Assembly (NCBI RefSeq): GCF_016907975.1
Contig: NZ_JAFBCY010000001.1
Span: 992,001 to 1,056,000 of the forward strand
Direction: 5' to 3'
Length of the DNA: 64,000 bases
From: Methylopila capsulata
GTDB taxonomy: Bacteria; Pseudomonadota; Alphaproteobacteria; Rhizobiales; Methylopilaceae
Shown: positions 57,502 through 64,000 of the stretch, in pieces
Layout of the letters: each line of letters starts with the position of its first letter
Numbering within the stretch: the stretch's first letter is position 1
Made by a program: the position numbers and the translations under genes
Notes under the pieces: generated by a model
The model's input: only the letters and a program-made list of their open reading frames with translations
The model's database searches: none
What the model was told of the DNA's origin: nothing

Positions 57502-58143
57502 TCACCCCGCCCGCTTGATCCGGATCATCTTGAAGAACGGCGCGGGGAAGATCGAGACGACCTCGACGACGCTCATGTCGGGCGTGGTGGCGGCCCAGGC
57601 GGCGAGGCGCGAGACCTTGAAGTCGGTGGACCAGCCGACGGTCTTCACCACAGGCGCGAGCGCCGCTTCGACCTTCATGAGCAGCCCGTCCTCGGCGCCC
57701 ATCTTGGACGCCACGATGATCTCGCCGCCGGGTTTCAGCACCCGGCGCATCTCGGAGAGAGCGGCTTCCGGGTTCGGCACCAGCGTGATGACGAAGGGCA
57801 CGGTGACGGCGTCGAACGCGGCGTCGGGCAGGCCGAGGTTGCAGGCGTCCATGACGGAGAGCCCGCGGACCTGGGTGAGGCCCTGCGCCACCACCTTCTC
57901 GCGCGCCTTCGCCAGCATGTGCTCGGAGAGATCGACGCCGACGACGCGCGAGGTCGACGGGTAGTAGCGCAGCACGAGGCCGGTGCCGACGCCGACCTCG
58001 AGGATGTCCGGACCACAGGCGGCGGCGGCGGCCGCGGCCTTCTTCTGGCCGTCGGCCAGAAACCGCACATAGACCTTGTCGTAGAACTTGGCCCAGATCT
58101 CGTAGGCCTTCTTCTGTCCTTCCAGATCGTACTGGACGCTCAC
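57502..58143 (-). CDS. Class I SAM-dependent methyltransferase (possible phospholipid N-methyltransferase)
   Basis: A 213-residue methyltransferase. Motif I is [16 protein letters not shown], the acidic strand [18 protein letters not shown] and the post-core block [19 protein letters not shown]. The sequence, including the N-terminal [24 protein letters not shown], resembles the Rhodobacter-type phosphatidylethanolamine N-methyltransferase PmtA, but UbiE-like enzymes share these features. It starts at a GTG overlapping the mnmA stop (GTGA), so the two are translationally coupled. Confidence 0.8.
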   Translation of the reverse strand: MSVQYDLEGQKKAYEIWAKFYDKVYVRFLADGQKKAAAAAAACGPDILEVGVGTGLVLRYYPSTSRVVGVDLSEHMLAKAREKVVAQGLTQVRGLSVMDACNLGLPDAAFDAVTVPFVITLVPNPEAALSEMRRVLKPGGEIIVASKMGAEDGLLMKVEAALAPVVKTVGWSTDFKVSRLAAWAATTPDMSVVEVVSIFPAPFFKMIRIKRAG

Positions 58144-59327
58144 CGCATGGCCTCGCTCGCCGCTTCATTTGCCGCGGGAACGCGCGGCTGAGGCCGAACG
58201 ATCCCGCCGCCGAGCACCCGCTCGCCTGTCGCCTCGTCGTAGACCACGCACGCCTGCCCCGGCGCGACGCCGCTCTCGCCGTCGAGCAGCTCCACCTCGG
58301 CCTCGGCCGGCCCGAGCGCCGTGAGCCGCGCGGGAACCGCCGGCCGCGTCGAGCGCACGCGGGCGCGCACGGCGAGCCCCGCGACGTCCTCGAAGGCGCC
58401 GTCGCCGAGCCAGTTCATGTTGCGCAGGCGGATCGTCCGCGTCTCCAGCGCCTCGCGCGGGCCGACGACCAGCGTCTTCGCGCCGGCGTCGATGCGCACG
58501 ACATAGAGCGGCTCGCCGACAGAGAGGTTCAGGCCGCGACGCTGGCCGACGGTGTAGCGCAGCACGCCGTCGTGGGTCCCGAGCCGGCGGCCGTCGATGT
58601 GCACGACCGGCCCCGGCTCGGCGGCGCCGGGCTTCAGCTTCTCGATCATGTCGGCGTAGCGGCCGTTCGGCACGAAGCAGATGTCCTGGCTGTCGGGCTT
58701 GTCAGCCACGATCAGCCCCAGTTCGCGCGCGACCTCGCGCACCGCGGGCTTCGGCAGGCCGCCGAGCGGGAAACGCAGCAGCGACAGCTGGTCCGGCGTC
58801 GTGCCGTAGAGAAAGTAGGTCTGGTCGCGGTCGGCGTCGACGGGGCGGTAGAGTCCGCGGCCGCCGCCCGGCAGCGCGCGCGACGCGACGTAATGGCCGG
58901 TGGCGAGGGCTGCGGCGCCGAGATCCCGAGCGGTCTGCAGCAGGTCGACGAACTTGACGGTCTGGTTGCAGGCGACGCAGGGAATCGGCGTCTCGCCGGC
59001 GAGGTAGCTCGCGGCGAAGGGGTCGATCACCGCCTCGCGAAACCGCTGCTCGTAGTCGAGCACGTAATGCGGGATGCCGAGCGTCTCCCCGACGCGCCGG
59101 GCGTCGTGGATGTCCTGGCCGGCGCAGCAGGCGCCCTTGCGGGCGGTCGCGGCGCCATGGTCGTAGAGCTGCAGCGTGACGCCGACGACGTCATAGCCCG
59201 CGCGCGCCAGCAGCCCCGCCACGACGGAGGAATCGACGCCGCCGGACATGGCGACCACGACGCGCGTGTCGGCGGGCGCGCCGGGCAGATCGAGATCGAC
59301 GGTCGGGGTCAAGGCGTGTCCAGCCAT
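58140..59327 (-). CDS. mnmA: tRNA 2-thiouridine(34) synthase
   Basis: Thiolates U34 of Lys, Glu and Gln tRNAs, receiving sulfur through a relay. It has 395 residues. The PP-loop SGGVDSS is at residues 28-34. Cys120 in [11 protein letters not shown] and Cys217 in DSQDICFVP should be the catalytic pair (equivalents of E. coli Cys102 and Cys199). [11 protein letters not shown] lies in the C-terminal part. Its stop overlaps the start of a methyltransferase gene. Confidence 0.96.
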   Translation of the reverse strand: MAGHALTPTVDLDLPGAPADTRVVVAMSGGVDSSVVAGLLARAGYDVVGVTLQLYDHGAATARKGACCAGQDIHDARRVGETLGIPHYVLDYEQRFREAVIDPFAASYLAGETPIPCVACNQTVKFVDLLQTARDLGAAALATGHYVASRALPGGGRGLYRPVDADRDQTYFLYGTTPDQLSLLRFPLGGLPKPAVREVARELGLIVADKPDSQDICFVPNGRYADMIEKLKPGAAEPGPVVHIDGRRLGTHDGVLRYTVGQRRGLNLSVGEPLYVVRIDAGAKTLVVGPREALETRTIRLRNMNWLGDGAFEDVAGLAVRARVRSTRPAVPARLTALGPAEAEVELLDGESGVAPGQACVVYDEATGERVLGGGIVRPQPRVPAANEAASEAMR

Positions 59328-59385
59328 GATGCGTTGCGGCAGGTCTTTACCGCGCGCGGCGGCCTCGCGAAAGCGGGGCGGCCGC

Positions 59386-60306
59386 TTATCTGTCCGGCGC
59401 CGGCGCGAGGATCAGTCGGATCGGCTCGAAACCGGCCCGCTTCTTCCATGTCAGAAGCCCCTCCCCGCCATGCTCGGCCGCGCCGTAGAGCACGACGCGC
59501 ACGCCTTCGGCGAGCGGCTCCCCGCTCTCGATCAGCCAGCGGATAACGGCGTCGTGCAGCAGGTTCATGACGCCGTGGCCGAGATGCTCGCCGTGGCCCA
59601 TCAGGTCGGTGTAGTGCAGCACGTCGCCGATGCGCATCAGCTTCATGTAGGCGACGAGCCGGCGATCGACCTTCACCGCGCCCTGAACGTGTCCGGGCTC
59701 GGGCAGGAACACGCCCCACCACAGCGTCCAGTGCCGCGGGCACTTCGGCATGCGCCAGGTCGCGGGCCGGCCTGCCGGCTTCGCGACGTCCTCCGGCTTC
59801 AGGAACCAGTAGTCGAGCACGGGGCCCGCGGCGCGGGAGCGCATCGACGTGCGCACGGCGTGGATGTCGTAGACATGGGCGTGCACGGAGAAGCGCTCGG
59901 CCACGTAGCCCATCTTCGCCGCCTTGCGGATCTTCGGAAGGGTGCGCGACGAGCGGCGCTTCACCGCCGCGTCGAAAGCGGCGGCGGAGACGAACCGGTC
60001 GAGGTCGATCGCCATTGGCGTCAGCGACAGACGCCGCGCGATGCGCCCGAGCGTCTGGTCCCAGGCGCCCTCCCCGCGCGCCTTCACCGCATAGCGCGCG
60101 ACCACGCGGCGGCGCTCGCCCCCATCGAAGCCGCAGTCCGGGCCGCAGCCCGCGACGCGATGGGGGTGGATCGCGATCTCGGGCGGGCCGCCGACCGCCG
60201 CGCACTCGAAGCCGGCGACGCGCCGCCGGCCGAGCGCCAACGCGAGCGCCGGTTCGTAGGTCGAGTGATAGAAGGCGAGCGCCGCCCCCTTCAGCTTGTT
60301 CGCCAT
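59386..60306 (-). CDS. Hypothetical protein, possibly acetyltransferase-like
   Basis: A 306-residue soluble protein I do not recognise with certainty. The C-terminal half ([70 protein letters not shown] in pieces) followed by [12 protein letters not shown] has the strand-helix rhythm and final KKRAGFEP seen in FemAB/GNAT-like acyltransferases. Cys residues occur as GFECAA and GCGPDCGFD near the N-terminus, possibly a metal or disulfide site. It has no signal peptide. It is followed by mnmA on the same strand after 58 bases. Confidence 0.6.
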   Translation of the reverse strand: MANKLKGAALAFYHSTYEPALALALGRRRVAGFECAAVGGPPEIAIHPHRVAGCGPDCGFDGGERRRVVARYAVKARGEGAWDQTLGRIARRLSLTPMAIDLDRFVSAAAFDAAVKRRSSRTLPKIRKAAKMGYVAERFSVHAHVYDIHAVRTSMRSRAAGPVLDYWFLKPEDVAKPAGRPATWRMPKCPRHWTLWWGVFLPEPGHVQGAVKVDRRLVAYMKLMRIGDVLHYTDLMGHGEHLGHGVMNLLHDAVIRWLIESGEPLAEGVRVVLYGAAEHGGEGLLTWKKRAGFEPIRLILAPAPDR

Positions 60307-60357
60307 CGGTCGTCGTCGGTCCTGCGCCTGCCGCGTCCCAGCGCTCGATCCGTAGCG

Positions 60358-60933
60358 TCAGCTACCGGCTTTTCGAGATCGGTAGGCGATCCGCGCCGCG
60401 CTGAAGGCGTCGCGTGGGCCCATACAGCTCACCAAGCCATAGGCGTATAGATTGTTCTTCACGAGCCGGTACCGTTCTTTGATGGGTATGACGATCGCCG
60501 TCCGCGCGTCGGCCGTCGTGGGCATCCGAGCGAGGTCGAAAATCGTCGTGACCTCACCAATCTGCAAGTTGACCCTCTGCAGCACGACGCTCATTGCTCC
60601 AAGCGTGGATGGCGACGAGTAAAAGACGTTCATGCTCGTCATGACCGCTTCGTCGGGCAGATGAACGCCTGCCGACACGCACACGTTTCCCTGAGCGTAG
60701 TTGGGATTCACGCGAACCAAGCTCGGGAACCAGCCGTATTGCCCAAAACCGCTGGTGACGACCGGCGCTAAGGCATGCGGCGCGATCGAAAAAAAGCCCG
60801 TCTGCACGTCCGCGTCGACAAAACTGTCACTGGTCACGGCGACCGCCAGCCCTCCGACCGCGACCGATGCGACCACGCCGAGCACGACCGCGGGCGTTCG
60901 CCTGCGCAACAGGCCGCCAAAAACATCAAGCAT
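60358..60933 (-). CDS. Membrane-anchored extracytoplasmic protein, function unknown, lower GC
   Basis: A 191-residue protein with one N-terminal hydrophobic helix (about residues 13-35, AVVLGVVASVAVGGLAVAVTS) acting as anchor or signal, then a beta-rich domain of about 150 residues with two Cys (GNVCVSAGVHLPDEAV and YGLVSCMG), likely a disulfide. The ATG follows GGGGGC. The base composition is clearly less GC-rich than its neighbours and the codon choice is looser, which suggests acquisition or weak selection. It lies downstream of flgD on the same strand. Confidence 0.7.
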   Translation of the reverse strand: MLDVFGGLLRRRTPAVVLGVVASVAVGGLAVAVTSDSFVDADVQTGFFSIAPHALAPVVTSGFGQYGWFPSLVRVNPNYAQGNVCVSAGVHLPDEAVMTSMNVFYSSPSTLGAMSVVLQRVNLQIGEVTTIFDLARMPTTADARTAIVIPIKERYRLVKNNLYAYGLVSCMGPRDAFSAARIAYRSRKAGS

Positions 60934-61162
60934 CACAGCCCCCTGAATGCTACATCTGCGACGTTTCAGATCTTGTGCGTGCACAGTAACAGCGAGAGGG
61001 CATCTACGACCTATCGATACTTTCGTCCCGATCAATCAGCGTTTTCTGGATCGCGCATGCAGGAGCGAAAGCGCGGGCGCGAACGCGTCCCGGGGCGTCA
61101 CCGCCTCGAGCGGGCGTCGCGGCGAGCGGAGCCGTCGTTTGAGATGGTCGTGGCGCGGTCGC

Positions 61163-61837
61163 TCAGGAGCTGGACGCGGTCGTCGCCTTCACCTTGGTGA
61201 CCGCGCTCAGCGGCACGGTGAGGCTGCCGATCAGCAGGACCGGGATGTCGCCGCTGAAGTCGACGCCGTCGACGACCCCCGTCACTTCGGTGCTGACCTC
61301 GGAGCCGTTTCCGGCGCTGTCCACGCCGCTGACGGTGACGGTGTAGTCGCCGGCCTTGGCGGCGGAGCCGTCGGTCTGCTTGCCGTCCCAGGTGAAGGTC
61401 GCCGTGCCCTTGTCGAGCGCCACCGTCTTGGTGGCCACCAGGTCGCCGTCGGCGTTCCGGATCTTCACCGTCGCCGTGACGTCGTCCTCGGCCGAGGTCA
61501 GGCTCCAGCTCGCCTTGTTGTTCGTGAGCGTCGCGGTGTCGCCGGCGGCCGTCACGGTCTTGCCGACGAGGCCCACGGCGGTGTCGGAGCCCGCCGTCTG
61601 CGTGGCGCTCAGGATCGCGCTGAGGGTCGTGTTCGACTGCAGCTGCTGCTCGACGCCGGCGAACTGCACAAGCTGCTGGGTGAACTGGTTGGTGTCCAGC
61701 GGGTCCAGCGGGTTCTGGTTCTGCAACTGCGTGGTCAGCAGCGTCAGGAAGGTGTCGAAGTTGCTCGCGAGCGTCGAGCTTGCGACCGAGGTGCTCGCGG
61801 AAGCGGAGGTCGAGGTGGAGGTCGCGGTGATCGACAT
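61163..61837 (-). CDS. flgD: Flagellar hook assembly protein FlgD (hook cap)
   Basis: A 224-residue capping protein needed to polymerise the hook. The conserved N-terminal region is FDTFLTLLTTQLQNQNPLDPLDTNQFTQQLVQFAGVEQQL (read in pieces), preceded by a Ser/Thr/Ala-rich start. The C-terminal part has FlgD Ig-like/tudor sequence, including ATFTWDGKQTDGSAAKAGDY. I chose the ATG with AGGAG upstream; the open frame before it belongs to the overlapping fliK region. It follows fliK by 16 bases. Confidence 0.95.
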   Translation of the reverse strand: MSITATSTSTSASASTSVASSTLASNFDTFLTLLTTQLQNQNPLDPLDTNQFTQQLVQFAGVEQQLQSNTTLSAILSATQTAGSDTAVGLVGKTVTAAGDTATLTNNKASWSLTSAEDDVTATVKIRNADGDLVATKTVALDKGTATFTWDGKQTDGSAAKAGDYTVTVSGVDSAGNGSEVSTEVTGVVDGVDFSGDIPVLLIGSLTVPLSAVTKVKATTASSS

Positions 61838-61853
61838 CAGGAGATCCTTCGGC

Positions 61854-63239
61854 TCAGACGCGGACGTCCAGCGCCGACGCCGCGGCGCGGAGCGGGCGAT
61901 AGGCGATGGGGGCGGCGTCGCGCCCGATGGGGGTGTCGGTCTCGTTCCCGTCCGGGAGGCCGCCGGCCGGCTCGCGCCGCGCCTGCCGGTCGCCGGCGTC
62001 CGCGCCGCCCGAGCGCACCTCGACGGTGAAGCCTCCCTCGGGCAGCCGGAAGCCGGCCTGCTCGAGCGTGCGCTGGAGCGCGCGGGCGTCGTTCTGCAGA
62101 AGGTCGCGCGCTTCGGCGCTGTCGACGGTGAGCTTCGCGCCGACGCGGCCGCCGCGGCCGATGTCGAGCCGGACGTCGATGCGGCCGAGGTCGGCGCCAT
62201 CAAGCTGCACCTCGAAGCGGGTGCGCCGCAGGCCGGCGCTGGCCGCCGCGACAGCGTTCGACACGACGGCTGACGCCAGCGCGGCCGTCGCCTGCGGCGC
62301 GGTCTGGGCGGCTGCCGCAACGCTTTGCGTCGGCCGCGCCGCCCCGGGATCGATCGACGGGACGGCGGAAGAAGAAGAGGAGAACGTCGCGGCGCCGTTG
62401 TTCTGGAGCGTCGCAGGGGCCTGAGCCTCGGTCGCCTTGGAGCCGTGGGTCTGGCCGCCGGCGCCCTGCTGGCCGTCGCCGCCGCCCGCATCCGTTGAGG
62501 CGCCGTCGCCGAGGGACGGCGCGGTCGGGTCCGGGGCCGCGACGGCGGGGTCGGAGGCGGTCGGCGCCAGCGGGTCCGAGGAGGCGCCCTGCGTCGCAGG
62601 CGTCGCGGCGACGCCCGCCGCGACCGCGGCCTGATGCGCGGTCGCCACCGACGGACCGACGGCAGGCTTGGCCGCCGTATCACCGGCGTCGGCCGAGGCC
62701 TTGGATGGATTTGCGGAGTCTGTCTCGCCCGCGGGGTCCGGATCGGTCGTCCCGACCAGCGACACGATCCCCTCCCCCGTCGCGTTTGGCTCGCCGGAGG
62801 CCTGCGCGGTCGGATTCGCGACGATCTTCTGTTGCGCGCGAGCGGGCGCGTGCGGGTCCGTCGCGGTCGGCGTCGCGGGGACATCGCCGGTCGACGCCGC
62901 AACGGCCGCGCCTTCCGCCGGCGTCGCGGGGATTGCGAGAGGCGGAAGCGCCAGGGCGAGCACCACGTCCGGCGAGGCTTCGCCGCGGCGCGCCGAGCGC
63001 CGTTCGGTCTCGCTTATGTCCTGCTCCGCGGATTCCCTGTCGTCCACGGCGCGCGTGCGCGGGTTGGACGGGGCTCGCGGGCTTGCGAAAGAATCGCCGG
63101 CTCCAAATTCGTCCGTCGCGGCGGAATTCGCTGCATCGAGCGCCCGCGCGAAGTCGTCGTCGGCCTGCGCGGCGCGCGCCGACGGGGCCGGCGGAACCGG
63201 TGCCTGGACGCTTGAGCTGGACGAGACGGGATGCGGCAT
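61854..63239 (-). CDS. fliK: Flagellar hook-length control protein FliK
   Basis: A 461-residue protein. Residues 1-330 are low-complexity, rich in Ala, Pro, Ser, Thr, Gly and Asp, as usual for the secreted, flexible ruler part. The C-terminal region carries the conserved hook-length domain FEVQLDGADLGRIDVRLDI...LTVDSAEARDLLQNDARALQRTLEQAGF (read in pieces), which switches export specificity by binding FlhB. It is followed by flgD on the same strand. Confidence 0.93.
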   Translation of the reverse strand: MPHPVSSSSSVQAPVPPAPSARAAQADDDFARALDAANSAATDEFGAGDSFASPRAPSNPRTRAVDDRESAEQDISETERRSARRGEASPDVVLALALPPLAIPATPAEGAAVAASTGDVPATPTATDPHAPARAQQKIVANPTAQASGEPNATGEGIVSLVGTTDPDPAGETDSANPSKASADAGDTAAKPAVGPSVATAHQAAVAAGVAATPATQGASSDPLAPTASDPAVAAPDPTAPSLGDGASTDAGGGDGQQGAGGQTHGSKATEAQAPATLQNNGAATFSSSSSAVPSIDPGAARPTQSVAAAAQTAPQATAALASAVVSNAVAAASAGLRRTRFEVQLDGADLGRIDVRLDIGRGGRVGAKLTVDSAEARDLLQNDARALQRTLEQAGFRLPEGGFTVEVRSGGADAGDRQARREPAGGLPDGNETDTPIGRDAAPIAYRPLRAAASALDVRV

Positions 63240-63464
63240 GAGCGGGACCAGGACGCGGACGCCCCACAGGTCGCAATCGGCATGCCATCGAAAGCGCTTG
63301 GAAAATGAGGGCTTTGGCCGACCTCACGCCCGGCGATTTCTGCCGGGGTAGGAAAATTTTGCCTCCGCCGGCCGTCGACTAGCAGAACGCAAAGATCATA
63401 ATTCGTTAAAGTTTGAATTACTAGTTTTTAACCTTTGGAGACCGGTCGAAATCGGCTTTTCCGC

Positions 63465-63479
63465 TTAGGTAAATGTTAA
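63465..63479 (+). promoter_or_regulatory. CtrA-like box upstream of sciP
   Basis: TTAG-GTAAATG-TTAA has the TTAA-N7-TTAA spacing of CtrA sites with one mismatch, 52 bases before the sciP ATG. A poorer half-match (TTAA-N7-ATTA) lies at 63406-63420. The 292-base region between fliK and sciP is much richer in A and T than its surroundings, as expected for a regulatory region. Confidence 0.6.
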
Positions 63480-63531
63480 ATCCACCGACGTAACGTCATC
63501 GAAGACGGGAAAGTCGCGTGTGAGAGTACCG

Positions 63532-63807
63532 ATGACGGAATTGCATCGCGGGCGGACCAAATATGTGATCGGACCGGACGGTAGTCCGCTGACGATCGCC
63601 GATTTGCCCCCTTCCGACACGAAACGCTGGGTCATCCGCCGCAAGGCCGAAGTCGTCGCCGCAGTGCGCGGCGGGCTTCTGAGCCTGGAGGAGGCCTGCC
63701 AGCGCTACACCCTCACGGTCGAGGAGTTCCTGTCATGGCAGGCCTCGATCGACCGACACGGCCTTGCGGGCCTGCGCACCACGCGGATCCAGCAGTATCG
63801 GGCCTGA
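63532..63807 (+). CDS. sciP: DUF1153 protein, CtrA inhibitor SciP
   Basis: A 91-residue protein closely matching Caulobacter SciP, which binds CtrA and blocks activation of its target genes. Signature blocks are KYVIGPDGSPLTIADLPP, TKRWVIRRKAEVVAAVRGGLLSLEEAC (helix-turn-helix region), YTLTVEEFLSWQASIDRHGLAGLR and TRIQQYR. The start is the ATG before Thr-Glu-Leu; a GTG 12 bases upstream is possible. CtrA boxes flank the gene on both sides and fliF follows, a typical cell-cycle/flagellar arrangement. Confidence 0.95.
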   Translation: MTELHRGRTKYVIGPDGSPLTIADLPPSDTKRWVIRRKAEVVAAVRGGLLSLEEACQRYTLTVEEFLSWQASIDRHGLAGLRTTRIQQYRA

Positions 63808-63831
63808 TCTCCTCAAGATCAGAACGTGACC

Positions 63832-63858
63832 AACGCCGGCGCCTCGCGCCGGCGTTTT
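63832..63858 (+). terminator. Terminator of sciP
   Basis: AACGCCGGCGC and GCGCCGGCGTT pair perfectly around CTC and end in TTTTCG, 25 bases after the sciP stop. Confidence 0.9.
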
Positions 63859-63887
63859 CGTTTGCGCCCCGCCCCGGCGGGCGGCCG

Positions 63888-63903
63888 TTAACGACCCGTT
63901 TAC
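63888..63903 (+). promoter_or_regulatory. CtrA-like box upstream of fliF
   Basis: TTAAC-GACCCG-TTTAC matches the CtrA consensus TTAAC-N6-TTAAC with one mismatch, 66 bases before the fliF GTG, the expected location at the -35 region. Confidence 0.7.
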
Positions 63904-63969
63904 CATACGGCAGGCAAATCTTGCCGGGTGGCGCGTGACCGACCAGCGGCGGCGCGCCGGGAGACGGCA

Positions 63970-64000
63970 GTGAACGGGTTCGTCGGATTCTTGCGTTCCT
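63970..64000 (+). CDS. fliF: Start of flagellar MS-ring protein FliF (3' part outside window)
   Basis: Only ten codons are visible from a GTG preceded by GGGAG: Met-Asn-Gly-Phe-Val-Gly-Phe-Leu-Arg-Ser. This is the usual beginning of alphaproteobacterial FliF (MNG-x2-x-FLRSL). fliF next to sciP and behind a CtrA box is also expected. The short length limits certainty. Confidence 0.7.
   Translation, partial: MNGFVGFLRS

Noticed and set aside
61838-62902. Upstream extension of flgD into the fliK region
   Set aside because: The frame there is Arg/Pro-rich non-homologous sequence; fliK occupies the region in another frame, and flgD homology starts at 61837.
63908-63926. Possible sigma-54 promoter (GGCAGGCAAATCTTGC) before fliF
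   Set aside because: The GG to GC distance is 12 rather than the required 10 bases.
63735-63938. Short ORF overlapping the end of sciP
   Set aside because: It spans the sciP terminator and the CtrA box in another frame.

Overview
The window is about 64 kb of very GC-rich (by eye near 70%), densely packed chromosomal DNA from an alphaproteobacterium, most likely of the Hyphomicrobiales (Rhizobiales). The evidence is the split PurL/PurQ/PurS system, paired DUF465 genes next to purEK, a DUF1153/SciP-type CtrA inhibitor with CtrA-like boxes, a short aa3-oxidase subunit IV next to a three-subunit transhydrogenase, and a fused TreS-maltokinase. I cannot name a genus. I saw no tRNA, rRNA, CRISPR array, prophage or insertion sequence.

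Layout. (1) 0-2 kb: the end of rpsD, a ParE-type toxin-antitoxin pair and a Tat-type metallophosphoesterase. (2) 2.4-11 kb: a minus-strand purine block (purC, purS, purQ, DUF72, purL) followed by bolA and grxD. purS is bracketed by two related secreted cysteine proteins, and purL is separated from purQ by plus-strand Uma2 and AbrB-family genes. (3) 11.1-12.5 kb: soxR divergent from an arylamine N-acetyltransferase, with a near-perfect SoxR box in a promoter with a 19-bp spacer. (4) 12.6-38 kb: a large alpha-glucan/trehalose locus. glgX and a DUF2934 gene lie on the minus strand. On the plus strand are glgE, treS-mak, glgB and a secreted unknown, then glgX2, treZ, malQ and treY, then a small unknown, glgP, glgC and glgA. 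(5) 38-42 kb: a YkuD lipoprotein, an ABC exporter with a hydrolase-like gene, and a possible 16-residue leader ORF. (6) 42-47 kb: DUF465 pair, purE, purK, rpsU, a TPR lipoprotein and a cyclopropane-fatty-acid synthase. (7) 47-54 kb: thiC with a TPP riboswitch, a DUF4239 membrane protein, gpmA, pntA1-pntA2-pntB and oxidase subunit IV. (8) 54.5-61 kb: an ABC1/UbiB-like kinase, an alanine/glycine symporter, a lipid-type methyltransferase overlapping mnmA, and two unknowns. (9) 61-64 kb: flgD, fliK, sciP and the first codons of fliF.

How it works together. The carbohydrate locus encodes two routes to glycogen (GlgC/GlgA from ADP-glucose, and TreS-Mak/GlgE from trehalose via maltose-1-phosphate). 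It also encodes branching (GlgB), two debranching enzymes, phosphorolysis (GlgP), disproportionation (MalQ) and the TreY/TreZ route from glucan back to trehalose. In principle this is a closed cycle between glycogen and trehalose. Seven gene junctions overlap by four bases (ATGA or GTGA), so translation is probably coupled. The least explained parts are the secreted protein coupled to glgB, the small protein between treY and glgP, the secreted pair around purS, the tiny ORF before the ABC exporter and a lower-GC anchored protein beside the flagellar genes.
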